DNA of 64,000 nt, from NCBI GenBank assembly GCA_041390685.1, contig JAWKPL010000001.1:1798001-1862000 (forward strand). Reading direction: 5' to 3'. The notes beneath the pieces are model-generated. The model saw only the letters and a program-made list of their open reading frames with translations. It searched no databases and was not told the origin of the DNA. This DNA is from JAIBBD01 sp041390685. GTDB taxonomy: Bacteria; Chloroflexota; Dehalococcoidia; UBA2979. A program made the translations under genes and the position numbers. The number at the start of each line of letters is the position of its first letter. Positions within the stretch are counted from its first letter, which is position 1. This document shows, piece after piece, positions 34,370-42,064 of the stretch.

Positions 34370-34930
34370 ATGAAGATCGGGCTCATCTCGGACACGCATG
34401 TCCCCTCGATGGGGAAGGAGCCGCCACACCAAGTGATCCCGGCGTTCGAAGGGGTGGAGTTGATCCTCCACGCGGGGGACATCTACACGCAGGACTGCAT
34501 CGAGTGGCTGGAGCAGATCGCGCCGGTGCGGTCGGCGAGCTCGTTCTTCGCGACGGCGGTGGAGGCCGGGCCGCGGGTGAGCCCACCGGCCGTGGTCGAG
34601 ATCCTGGGCCGGAAGATCGGACTGGTGCACAAGCTCGAACTGCAGGTCCTGGGGGATGACGTGTGGCCGGGAGCCCTCGACCGGTATCCGGCGAGCAAGT
34701 CGATTTCGGACGACCTGCAGGGCGCCTTCGGGGAGCCGGTGGAGATCGTGGTGTGCGGATACACGCACGAGCCGATGGTGGAGACACACCAGGGGATCCT
34801 ATTCATCAACCCGGGCAGTCCGAACATGGTGAAGCAGTCGATGAAGCTCGGGCACGTGGGAATTCTCGAGCTGACCGAGACGAGCGCGGAGGCGCGTATC
34901 CTGGACCTGGCCGACTACCCGGCGGAGTAG
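34370..34930 (+). CDS. YfcE/MJ0936-type metallophosphoesterase
   Basis: A 186-residue phosphoesterase. Metal-binding motifs are MKIGLISDTHVP (D-x-H), LILHAGDIYTQD (GD), FATAVEAGP where most members have GNCD, CGYTHEPMV (G-x-T/H-x-H) and LFINPGSPNM. The GNxD motif is replaced by FATAVEA, so one metal ligand is atypical and activity may be altered. A paralogue with a complete GNGDD motif lies at 59830-60408. Substrate unknown, cytoplasmic. Confidence 0.82.
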   Translation: MKIGLISDTHVPSMGKEPPHQVIPAFEGVELILHAGDIYTQDCIEWLEQIAPVRSASSFFATAVEAGPRVSPPAVVEILGRKIGLVHKLELQVLGDDVWPGALDRYPASKSISDDLQGAFGEPVEIVVCGYTHEPMVETHQGILFINPGSPNMVKQSMKLGHVGILELTETSAEARILDLADYPAE

Positions 34931-35042
34931 GTGCTCGGGGCGTCGGCTCGACATAACGCCGTCCTCTGGCGGGGTAAGCGCGGAAATCCCTCCTGAGAGG
35001 GACGCCACGTTGAGGCTCGGAAGCCAACATCACGGCTGAACG

Positions 35043-36203
35043 GTGGCTCGGAGACCGGGAGGCGAGATGGACGGGGAGCTTCACGCGGAGCAGCAGGCTC
35101 CGCGGTCGACGGTGCGCGCTGCGGCGAGCGCGGTATTCGGGCCGGTGTGGGACTGGCGGACGTACGCGAGCGCCGTGCACCTGTTCGCGATGTTCCCGCT
35201 CGGTCTCGCCTACTTCGTGGCACTGGTGGTGGCGCTCGCGGTCGGTGGGGCGCTGATCTGGACGCTCGTCGGGCCGCCGGTGCTCCTCGTGGCGCTGTAC
35301 CTGTCGCGGTGGGCGGGCGATGGCGAGGCGTGGCTGGTGCGGCACGTGCGAGGCGTACCGCTGCGGCGGCCACCGACGACGATCGAGCGGGGGTCGTACC
35401 GAGCGCAGGTGCGGGACCGGCTGACGGACCCGACGACATGGACGGGGCTGCTCTACCTCTTCGTGCAGTTCCCGATCGGTACGGCGGCGTTCGCGAGCCT
35501 CGTGGCGTTGACCACGGTCGGGGGAGCATTCATCGCGGCGCCGTTCCTCATCCATGTCGCGCCGATGACGATCGATGTGGGTTCGGACGGGCGAGTGATC
35601 GACGAGCTGAGCGAGGCGTGGTGGCTCCCGTTCGTTGGGGTGACCGTCCTGCTGGCCGAGGTGCACCTTGTGCGGTGGGCCGCATGGGTGCACGCGCGGT
35701 GGGCGCGGCTGATGCTCGGGAGCCGCGCGCCGCACATCGTGCCCGGTGCATCGCTGGACGACCTCGGTGGGCCGGCGCCGCAGAGCCCGGGGCCGGCAGG
35801 CCCGGGGGGCGGGCCCGGAGGTGGTGCGGAGGTGCCCGCGCCGGGAGCACCGGCGTCTGGCGGGCTGGTGGACGTCGGGCCGCCGGTGGCGATGGCCTCG
35901 CTGCGCGAGGCGCCCGAGGTGGACGATGGAGGCGCGGCGACGGCGGCGGGGCTGACGGCGCGGGAGCGCCAGGTGCTGCAACTGATCGCGCGGGGGTACT
36001 CGAACGCGGAGATCGCGGAGGCGTTCGTGTTGAGTGAGGGGACGGTGAAGACGCACGTGAAGCGTATCCTCGCGAAGCTGGAGCTACGGGACCGGACGCA
36101 GGCGACGGTATGGGCCTTCGACCACGGACTGGTGCGGCCGGCGGCCGCGCGGGCGGGTGAGGGGCGAGAGCCGATCCCGCTGCCGGTGGCCGCGGCGAAG
36201 TAG
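35043..36203 (+). CDS. Membrane sensor domain fused to LuxR-type DNA-binding domain
   Basis: A 386-residue protein. Residues about 30-230 form a Sensor-type (PF13796-like) membrane module with two helical hairpins, HLFAMFPLGLAYFVALVVAL and LLYLFVQFPIGTAAFASLVA, of the kind usually attached to actinobacterial histidine kinases. A Pro/Gly-rich linker (about 245-300) follows. The C-terminus is a LuxR helix-turn-helix with LTARERQVLQLIARGYSNAE, IAEAFVLSEGTVKTHVKRIL and AKLELRDRTQA. No kinase or receiver domain is present, so the protein would be a membrane-tethered one-component regulator. Confidence 0.85.
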   Translation: MARRPGGEMDGELHAEQQAPRSTVRAAASAVFGPVWDWRTYASAVHLFAMFPLGLAYFVALVVALAVGGALIWTLVGPPVLLVALYLSRWAGDGEAWLVRHVRGVPLRRPPTTIERGSYRAQVRDRLTDPTTWTGLLYLFVQFPIGTAAFASLVALTTVGGAFIAAPFLIHVAPMTIDVGSDGRVIDELSEAWWLPFVGVTVLLAEVHLVRWAAWVHARWARLMLGSRAPHIVPGASLDDLGGPAPQSPGPAGPGGGPGGGAEVPAPGAPASGGLVDVGPPVAMASLREAPEVDDGGAATAAGLTARERQVLQLIARGYSNAEIAEAFVLSEGTVKTHVKRILAKLELRDRTQATVWAFDHGLVRPAAARAGEGREPIPLPVAAAK

Positions 36204-36243
36204 CTGGCGAGCGGCGGTCCACCTCGGGCGGTAGGCTGGGCGG

Positions 36244-36912
36244 ATGGACTCACTGGAGCGGGTGCGGGACGAGGTGGTGGCGTGCCGGCGCTGCCCGCGC
36301 CTGGTGGCGTGGCGGGAGCAGGTGGCGCGGGAGAAGCGGGCGGCGTTTCGCGACGAGGAGTACTGGGGGCGGCCGGTGCCGGGGTTCGGGGATCCGGAGG
36401 CGCGTGTGCTCGTCGTGGGGTTGGCGCCAGCGGCACACGGGGGAAACCGGACGGGACGGGTGTTCACGGGTGACCGTTCGGGCGACTGGCTGTTCCGCGC
36501 GATGCATCGGGCGGGGCTGGCGAACCAGCCGACGAGCGTGGCGCGGGACGACGGGTTGCGCCTCGAGGGGGCGTATGTGGCGGCGGCGGTGCGGTGTGCG
36601 CCGCCCGGCAACAAGCCGCTGCCCGCGGAGCGGGCGAACTGCGCGCCGTACCTGGCGCGGGAGCTGAAGTTGCTGCCGTGGCGGGTTGCGGTGGCGCTGG
36701 GGGCGTACGCGCTCGAATCGTTGGCGGGACAACTGGGGCTGCGGCCGCGGCCGAAGTTCGGGCACGGAGCGGAGATCGCGTTGCCGGGGGGACAGGTGGT
36801 GCTGTGCTCGTTTCATCCGAGCCAGCAGAACACGTTCACGGGCCGGCTCACGGAGCCGATGCTGGACGCGGCATTCGCGCGGGCGGCGGAGCTGGCGGAG
36901 GCGACCGCGTAG
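36244..36912 (+). CDS. Type-5 uracil-DNA glycosylase (UdgB)
   Basis: A 222-residue UDG of family 5. The iron-sulfur ligands begin with CRRCPRLVAWR near residue 14, then VLVVGLAPAAHGGNRTGRVF (motif A with GLAPAAHG), VRCAPPGNKPLPAERANCAP (with further Cys), and motif B LCSFHPSQQNTFTGRLTEPM, all diagnostic. It removes uracil, and in this family also hypoxanthine or ethenocytosine, from DNA. It starts 40 bases after the sensor-LuxR gene on the same strand. Confidence 0.93.
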   Translation: MDSLERVRDEVVACRRCPRLVAWREQVAREKRAAFRDEEYWGRPVPGFGDPEARVLVVGLAPAAHGGNRTGRVFTGDRSGDWLFRAMHRAGLANQPTSVARDDGLRLEGAYVAAAVRCAPPGNKPLPAERANCAPYLARELKLLPWRVAVALGAYALESLAGQLGLRPRPKFGHGAEIALPGGQVVLCSFHPSQQNTFTGRLTEPMLDAAFARAAELAEATA

Positions 36913-37022
36913 GGTGGCCCTGGTCGCGGGCATCGTATCGAGGGTGCGCGAGCTATCGACGTGCCCGTTCGGTATCCGGGGTACCGAGCTACTGACGTCC
37001 GATGTGCCGAGCGACCGGCGGT

Positions 37023-37038
37023 GCTGCCCATGGGCAGC
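37023..37038. repeat. Perfect 16-bp palindrome
   Basis: GCTGCCCATGGGCAGC reads identically on both strands in the 186-base gap between the convergent glycosylase and XRE genes. It could be part of a bidirectional terminator or a dimer-binding operator. Confidence 0.4.
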
Positions 37039-37098
37039 TCGGGCGCCATTCTGGGCGAGCGCGGTGAGCGGTCGTCGAGCGAGGCGGTTGCGCTTCGA

Positions 37099-37293
37099 CT
37101 ATGGCTCCTCGAGGAACAGCTCCTCGATCTTTAAGTCGAACAGCCGGGCCAGACGGAAGGCGAGCGGGAGGCTCGGGTCGAACTTCTCCTTCTCGATGGC
37201 GTTAATGGTCTGTCGTGAGACGCCGGCATGCGCGGCCAGGTCTGCCTGGGTCCAGTCGCGCTCGGTCCGCAGTTCCCGGAGGCGGTTCTTCAT
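37099..37293 (-). CDS. Small XRE-family DNA-binding protein
   Basis: A 64-residue Cro/C1-type helix-turn-helix: MKNRLRELRTERDWTQADLA, then AHAGVSRQTINAIEKEKFDP, ending with an acidic EELFLEEP. This is the size and pattern of the small XRE regulators encoded beside a short multi-pass membrane protein. Its start overlaps the upstream membrane-protein stop by 4 bases, so they are co-translated. Confidence 0.88.
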   Translation of the reverse strand: MKNRLRELRTERDWTQADLAAHAGVSRQTINAIEKEKFDPSLPLAFRLARLFDLKIEELFLEEP

Positions 37294-37706
37294 CGGTACC
37301 GGAGGTGGCCGCCGGCGATGGCGATCACGTAGACAGCTGCCATGAGCAGTGGAAGGAGTGCGACGTTCACGTCGCGGTCGATGAGCTCCGCCTTGTCCAC
37401 GGTGACATACGCGAGTCCCGCCACGAATCCCACGCCGAGGGTAAGGGCGAGTGCATCGAGGTTGATCTTGCGCTCAAGTTCGTCGAGCTCCTGCAGGTAA
37501 CGGGCGTGGGCAACGATCCATCCGACGCCGGTGACCAGGTTCAAAGCCACGGCGGCCCAGCTGGCGGTTGGCTGCAGATCCCACAGATGCGTGGGGCCGA
37601 ATCGGGCGAGCGCGAGCGTTGCCGCCCATGCGCCGGTCCAGAGCGCGAGTTGTGCGCTGATTCTGAACCCGTTTGGCCGACCGCTGGTCCGCGGGTGTGA
37701 CCGCAT
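37290..37706 (-). CDS. Small multi-pass membrane protein paired with XRE regulator
   Basis: A 138-residue protein with four hydrophobic segments: FRISAQLALWTGAWAATLAL, a second around SWAAVALNLVTGVGWIV, a short charged loop (YLQELDELERKINLDALAL), and two closing helices. The ELERKI-x-LDALAL-x-LG pattern resembles DUF2178/DUF3796-like proteins that accompany XRE regulators. It begins at the ATG at 37706. Confidence 0.7.
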   Translation of the reverse strand: MRSHPRTSGRPNGFRISAQLALWTGAWAATLALARFGPTHLWDLQPTASWAAVALNLVTGVGWIVAHARYLQELDELERKINLDALALTLGVGFVAGLAYVTVDKAELIDRDVNVALLPLLMAAVYVIAIAGGHLRYR

Positions 37707-37905
37707 GGACGGTCTCCCTTCATCGATGTCAAGTACCCTTGTCAGGGTAGGTGTGGTGCGCGCTCGTGTCAAGTGACGTTGACATCCGTTGGAGCGGGCG
37801 GCCGTGAGGGAGATGTCGCTGGGGTCACGTGCGGCGGCGTTGCTTTCGGCGGCATGAGCCGAGCGCGGCTTGACGTGCCTGCGCGCGGCGCGGAATGTGA
37901 CGGGT

Positions 37906-38583
37906 ATGGAAGTCGTAAACGAACTCATGGTGCGCGGGCTCGTGGTGGGGGTGTTCCAGGAGAACTGCTGGGTGATCGGGAACCGGCGGACGGGTGAGGC
38001 GATCTGCATCGACCCGGGTGACGAGCCGGAGGAGATCCTGGCGCTGGCGCGCGACATGGGCGTGCGGATCAAGCTGATCGCGAACTCACACGCGCACCTG
38101 GACCACATCCTGGGGGTGTACGGGGTGCACGCGCAGACCGGCTCTAAGTTCCTGTTGCACGAGGCGGAGCTGGACCTGCTGCGGAACGGGTGGCGGGATG
38201 CCTCGGTGCGGATGGGCCTCGACGTAGAGCATGGGCCGCCGGACCCGGACGGGTTCGTCACGGAAGGCGACATCGTGGAGGTGGACGGGTTGCGGCTGCG
38301 GGTGATCACGACGCCGGGCCACACGCCGGGGAGCGTGAGCTACTACACGGACGGGCTGCTGTTCAGCGGCGACACGCTGTTCCGCGGCTCGATCGGGCGG
38401 ACGGATATGCCGGGCGGCAGCTACGAGCAGGAGATGGACAGCATCTGCGACCGGCTGCTGACCCTGCCGGAGGAGACGATGGTGCTCCCCGGGCATATGC
38501 AGGAGACGAGCGTGGCGGCGGAGAAGGCGCAGAACCCGTTCGTCCTCGACTGGATGCGCCGGAGGGGCCAGTCCGGAGGCTAG
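37906..38583 (+). CDS. MBL-fold hydrolase (glyoxalase II-like)
   Basis: A 225-residue metallo-beta-lactamase-fold hydrolase. Metal ligands are seen in ANSHAHLDHILG (H-x-H-x-D-H), TPGHTPGSVSYY (His), LFSGDTLFRGSIGRTD (bridging Asp) and VLPGHMQET (His). The FRGSIGRTDMPGG motif is typical of the YcbL/glyoxalase II-like group acting on thioesters. ATG at 37906 is the first start that leaves a compact N-terminus. Its stop overlaps the stop of the convergent HAD gene within CTAG. Confidence 0.87.
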   Translation: MEVVNELMVRGLVVGVFQENCWVIGNRRTGEAICIDPGDEPEEILALARDMGVRIKLIANSHAHLDHILGVYGVHAQTGSKFLLHEAELDLLRNGWRDASVRMGLDVEHGPPDPDGFVTEGDIVEVDGLRLRVITTPGHTPGSVSYYTDGLLFSGDTLFRGSIGRTDMPGGSYEQEMDSICDRLLTLPEETMVLPGHMQETSVAAEKAQNPFVLDWMRRRGQSGG

Positions 38584-39302
38584 CGAGCCGCCTCGACGTC
38601 CGCGGGGATGCGGAATGGCGGCAGGCCCCAGTCCTCGGGGCGGAAGGCCGACAGGCTGGGGAGGACCTGGTCGGCGGGCGGGAAGAGCGCGGCCTCGATG
38701 TTGGGGTCGGGGACGCAGATGACGCGCATGCCCGCGGCGCGCGCGGCGGCGACGCCAGCCGGCGAGTCTTCGACGACGAGGCAGGCTTCGGGGGCTGCGC
38801 CGAGGCGGCTGGCCGCGACCAGGAAGATGTCGGGTGCCGGCTTGCCCTCGTGCACCTCGGGGTCGTCGCCGAGGACGAGGGCGTCGAAGCGAGCGAACCA
38901 GTCGGCGTGGGCGCGGGTCTTGATATCGAAGGTGCGGCGGCTGGAGCTGGAGGCGACGGCGTGGGGCACGCCTTCGCGGGCGAGGTACTGCGTCAGCTCG
39001 ACGGCTCCGGGCATGGGACCGGCAACGAGGAAGAGCGCGTCGAGGAGGGGCTCGCGTTCGCGCAGGAAGTCTTCGCCGGTCATCGGGAGGCCGAGCTCGG
39101 CGACGAGCCAGTCAGCGGCGGGGAGGGCGCGGCGGCCCAGCATGCGGGACTTGTGGGCGAAGGTGAACTCGAGGCCGTAGCGGCGGCAGACCTCGGCGGA
39201 GGCGGCGGTGTAGTGGGGCTCGGTGTCGAGGAGGACGCCGTCCATATCGAATATGACGTGGGTGACCTCGGGAGCGCGGGTGACCTCGGGCGGTGGGGGC
39301 AT
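38580..39302 (-). CDS. HAD-superfamily hydrolase, beta-phosphoglucomutase-like
   Basis: A 240-residue subfamily IA HAD phosphatase. Motif I is HVIFDMDGVLLDTEP (nucleophile DMD), motif II lies in VASSSSRRTFDI, motif III Lys in HEGKPAPDIFLVAASRL, and motif IV in CLVVEDSPAGVAAARAAGM. It resembles beta-phosphoglucomutase and sugar-phosphate phosphatases. The substrate cannot be decided. The start at 39302 is chosen because longer frames upstream carry Arg/Pro-rich noise. Confidence 0.88.
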   Translation of the reverse strand: MPPPPEVTRAPEVTHVIFDMDGVLLDTEPHYTAASAEVCRRYGLEFTFAHKSRMLGRRALPAADWLVAELGLPMTGEDFLREREPLLDALFLVAGPMPGAVELTQYLAREGVPHAVASSSSRRTFDIKTRAHADWFARFDALVLGDDPEVHEGKPAPDIFLVAASRLGAAPEACLVVEDSPAGVAAARAAGMRVICVPDPNIEAALFPPADQVLPSLSAFRPEDWGLPPFRIPADVEAAR

Positions 39303-39365
39303 ACGGGTATGGTCGCACGGCGCGGCGGTGCGCCACAGCGACAAGCGGGGGGCGGGTGGGCGATG

Positions 39366-39489
39366 TATGATGGTTGTGCGCCAGTGATGGCGCAGCCCTC
39401 TCAGTATCTCTTCCACGTCGTTTCACCCGAACGCCCATGTCGAGCCTGAGATGTTTGCAGCGGCCTTCTCGGAGAAGGCAGTAGTTGTC
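39366..39489 (+). promoter_or_regulatory. Long structured leader of the RRM gene
   Basis: A good -10 hexamer TATGAT at 39366-39371 implies an untranslated leader of about 135 bases before the RRM start. Close to the ribosome-binding site the leader has the perfect hairpin GCCTTCT-CGG-AGAAGGC (39473-39489). Long leaders with hairpins near the start are known for cold-induced RNA-binding proteins; regulation here is inferred. Confidence 0.4.
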
Positions 39490-39515
39490 GGCTCGACCGG
39501 CTAGGAGTGATTCGT

Positions 39516-39926
39516 TTGGTACAGAAGATCTATGTGGGAAACCTCCCGTTCTCGGCGCGCGAGGGCGACGTAGAGACGTTGTTCGCGCCGTACGGCGAGG
39601 TGCTGTCGGTGGCGGTGCCGACGGACCGTGAGACGGGCCGTGTGCGCGGGTTCGCGTTCGTGGAGATGTCGAACGAGGACGCGGCGAAGGCGATCGCGGC
39701 GTTGAACGGCACCGAGTTTGGCGGCCGGGCCCTGAACATCAACGAGGCGCGTCCTCGTGAGGAGGGCGGTCGTGGTGGTGGCGGCGGCTACGGCGGTGGT
39801 CGTGGCGGCGGTGGCGGCTACGGCGGCGGCGGTGGTGGCTATGGTGGCGGCGGCTACGGTGGTGGCGGCGGCAGCCGCGGCGGTGGCGGCGGCGGCTATG
39901 GCGGTGGAGGCTACGGCCGACGCTAG
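39516..39926 (+). CDS. Glycine-rich RRM RNA-binding protein
   Basis: A 136-residue single-RRM protein. RNP2 is KIYVGNLPFS, RNP1 is RGFAFVEMS, and the C-terminal 55 residues consist of GGGGYGGG-type repeats ending GYGRR. The fold binds single-stranded RNA, and bacterial relatives are induced by cold. TTG at 39516 is preferred because AGGAG at 39503-39507 is 8 bases upstream; the in-frame GTG at 39507 overlaps that site. The glycine region is a tandem codon repeat and prone to length change. Confidence 0.92.
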   Translation: MVQKIYVGNLPFSAREGDVETLFAPYGEVLSVAVPTDRETGRVRGFAFVEMSNEDAAKAIAALNGTEFGGRALNINEARPREEGGRGGGGGYGGGRGGGGGYGGGGGGYGGGGYGGGGGSRGGGGGGYGGGGYGRR

Positions 39927-39983
39927 ACGCGCGCCGTTGCGCGGTGCTCGGGTGGCGCCGCGTACGTCGTAACATTGCAGCTC

Positions 39984-40020
39984 AGGACGGGCCCGGCGGT
40001 TGCCGGGCCCGTCCTTTGTT
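39984..40020 (+). terminator. Intrinsic terminator after the RRM gene
   Basis: A perfect 14-bp stem AGGACGGGCCCGGC / GCCGGGCCCGTCCT with loop GGTT, followed by TTGTT, 57 bases past the stop. Confidence 0.88.
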
Positions 40021-40079
40021 CGTGACGCAGGCCTCGTCGGCGCTGGTGATGGGAGCGGCCCGCTGCGCGGGCCGGGATG

Positions 40080-40172
40080 GACGGCCGCTTTGCGGCGGGC
40101 TGTCTTTCTGGGGATAGCCCGCCCACCCGCCCCAACGGGGGCCTCGCCCCTTGAACCCCTCGAATGCGGATC
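40080..40172. repeat. Dispersed hairpin repeat, copy B
   Basis: Shares GGCCGCTTTGCGG, a T-rich TGTCTTTCTGGGG segment, CGCCCACCC and a GGGG-GCCTCG-CCCCTTGAACC hairpin with copy A at 6085-6195. It lies just past the RRM terminator in the otherwise gene-free 40.02-40.46 kb interval. Confidence 0.65.
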
Positions 40173-40222
40173 AGGGGTGTTCCTCGGAGTTCGGGCGTCT
40201 GTCGGAAGGGGCGGTGCTCTCA

Positions 40223-40345
40223 GCCGGCCCGGGCGGACGACCGGTGCGCCAACGGCTGTTCTCCACCGGGAGGCCGGCTCGCCCACGCAAGAGGGCTTCG
40301 CCCCCTTGACCCGCGAACGCGGCGGGCTGCGCCTGCGCACGGACC
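40223..40345. repeat. Dispersed hairpin repeat, copy C
   Basis: Closest relative of copy A: CGCCCACGCAAGAGGGCTTC, GCCCCCTTGACCCGCGAACG and GCGCCTGCGC align with 6132-6190 at most positions. Copies B and C form a tandem pair 50 bases apart. No ORF. Confidence 0.7.
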
Positions 40346-40460
40346 GGCGTTGGTCCTCGGAGTTTGTCGGGCGGAAGGGCGGTAGCGGGGCGACCGTGGC
40401 GTGGCCGGCTTCGTTCTTCGGAAGCGTGGCCCGTGCGGCTGACCGGGTCGGTTGATTCGG

Positions 40461-41162
40461 TCAGGATTCGCCGCGGATGACGAGGAGCAGGCCGCCGATC
40501 ACGACGGTGTAGACGAGGAGGGCGACGGCGTCGTTGAGGTAGAAGGCGCGGTTGACGGTGAGCGCGAGCGTGAGTCCGCCGGCGAGGTAGCACAGCATCA
40601 GCGCGAGGACCGGGAGCAGCTCGCGGGCCTTCGGGGGCGCGGGACGGAAGAAGGGCTGGCCCGGCTCGCGGCGCTCCTCGAGGCGGGTGCGGCGCCAGAG
40701 ACGTCCGAGGCGGCCGGGCGGGCGCTGGCGGCCATCGCGCCAGGGTTCGAGCCAGCCTCGATGGGCGTGGAGGACGGGGAGGCCGGATTCTGCCTCGATG
40801 CGGGCGCGGACGCTGGTGGCGAGGCGGCCGAGGAGCCGCGGGGGACGGGTGAGGAGGATGACGGCGTCGTAGACATCGGGCCGCTCGCGAAGCTCGTCCT
40901 GGGCGGCGACGAGCGGGGACCCTGCGCCGACGAGCACGGCGACGAGGTGGACGCCGGCCGCCGCGAGGGAGGCGCGCGCTTCGGTGGCGAGACGGACGGC
41001 GTGGCGCTGGACGGCCTGGCTATGCTCCTCGAGCGGGCCGTGGGTAGCAGTGACGAGGAGGGTGAGGGCGGCACGCGGGTCGGCGGCGACGAGGCGCGTG
41101 AGACAGGCGGCCAGCTCTGGGCTGGCCGCCGTGCGATGAGCGATGACGAGGTAGTGGTTCAC
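40461..41162 (-). CDS. Universal-stress-like domain with C-terminal membrane hairpin
   Basis: A 233-residue protein. The N-terminal 130 residues (NHYLVIAHRTAASPELAACL, ALTLLVTATHG, LAAAGVHLVAVLVGAGSPLV) read as a Rossmann-like/universal-stress fold. A basic linker (RRTRLEERREPGQPFFRP) follows, then two membrane helices, ELLPVLALMLCYLAGGLTLA and VALLVYTVVIGGLLLVI. It does not match a named family that I recognise. Probably a membrane-anchored cytoplasmic sensor or chaperone. Confidence 0.6.
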   Translation of the reverse strand: MNHYLVIAHRTAASPELAACLTRLVAADPRAALTLLVTATHGPLEEHSQAVQRHAVRLATEARASLAAAGVHLVAVLVGAGSPLVAAQDELRERPDVYDAVILLTRPPRLLGRLATSVRARIEAESGLPVLHAHRGWLEPWRDGRQRPPGRLGRLWRRTRLEERREPGQPFFRPAPPKARELLPVLALMLCYLAGGLTLALTVNRAFYLNDAVALLVYTVVIGGLLLVIRGES

Positions 41163-41220
41163 CGGTGCCCCGCGTGGTGAGAGAGCGGACTTCGATCATA
41201 GCGGCCTGTACCATCGACGT

Positions 41221-41616
41221 ATGCGGTCGGGCGTCAGTTTCCTCGATGCGTTGCGTGTGCTGTGGCTGGGGGCGCTCGGGCGATGCCCGGGATGCCGGCG
41301 GCACTCGATGTTCCGCGGGGCCTTCACGCTCCATGAGCGCTGCCCGAACTGCGGTATCCGCTATGAACGCGAGGACGGGGCGTGGCTCGGGGCGACGGCG
41401 CTGGGGTACACGGTAGGGGCGCTGGTGGCGGTGTTCCTCGGGCTGGTGGAGCTGCGGTGGCATCCGATCGGCGAGCTGGGGCTGCATCCGTTGTGGACGA
41501 TCATGGTGGTGAGTCTGGCGGTGACGGTGCCGGCGTACCGGCCTGCGAAGGGCGTGTGGTTCGCGCTGCTGTGGCTGTACGAGTTCACGGACGAGGCGGA
41601 GCCGGCGGAGGCGTGA
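41221..41616 (+). CDS. DUF983 family zinc-ribbon membrane protein
   Basis: A 131-residue protein with an N-terminal zinc ribbon, LGRCPGCRRHSMFRG and ERCPNCGIRYERE (two CxxC), followed by two membrane helices around LGYTVGALVAVFLGLVELRW and LWTIMVVSLAVTVPAY and an acidic tail. This is the DUF983 pattern, found near cytochrome oxidase genes in some phyla but isolated here. Function unknown. Confidence 0.88.
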   Translation: MRSGVSFLDALRVLWLGALGRCPGCRRHSMFRGAFTLHERCPNCGIRYEREDGAWLGATALGYTVGALVAVFLGLVELRWHPIGELGLHPLWTIMVVSLAVTVPAYRPAKGVWFALLWLYEFTDEAEPAEA

Positions 41617-41628
41617 GCCCCCGGGGGT

Positions 41629-41952
41629 CTACGCGGGCGAGTAGTCCGTGGGCAGGAGGATGTCCGAGGTGATACGGGCGACGAGGGGGCCTTCGGTCTC
41701 GGAGGCGGCGCGGATGTGCTGCCATTCGGGGTCGGCCTGGAAGGCGGCCCAGGCGGCGTCGCGGGCGGCCTGATCCTCGAAGGCCATCATGTAGACGAGC
41801 TGGTCGCTGGTGCCGCCGTGCTTGTAGGTCCAGAAGCCGATGCACGTGAGGCTGTGGCGCTCGAAGAGCTTCACGGTGTGGTCGCGGAAGCGGGCGTTGA
41901 GCGCGGGGAGCTTGCCGGGCATGGCGACGTAAGTACGCAGCTCGTAGATCAT
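41629..41952 (-). CDS. NIPSNAP family protein
   Basis: A 107-residue dimeric barrel protein: MIYELRTYVAMPGKLPALNA at the start, FERHSLTCIGFWTYKHGGTS, VYMMAFEDQAARDAAWAAFQ and DPEWQHI, all NIPSNAP signatures. The bacterial members are small, probably metabolite-binding proteins. It ends 12 bases from the convergent DUF983 stop. Confidence 0.9.
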   Translation of the reverse strand: MIYELRTYVAMPGKLPALNARFRDHTVKLFERHSLTCIGFWTYKHGGTSDQLVYMMAFEDQAARDAAWAAFQADPEWQHIRAASETEGPLVARITSDILLPTDYSPA

Positions 41953-42064
41953 CGTGTGCTCCTCTCGGCGGCGGCGCCGTGCTCGGTGTGTCCTCGATAG
42001 CCGCTGTTATAGTGCGCGGCGGGGCTCGCGGACAACGGCGGGCGCGACGGGCGAGGAGCGCAGC

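Noticed and set aside
39760..39925. Short tandem repeats resembling a CRISPR or satellite
   Set aside because: The repeats are in-frame GGC/GGT/TAT codons of the glycine-rich tail of the RRM protein.
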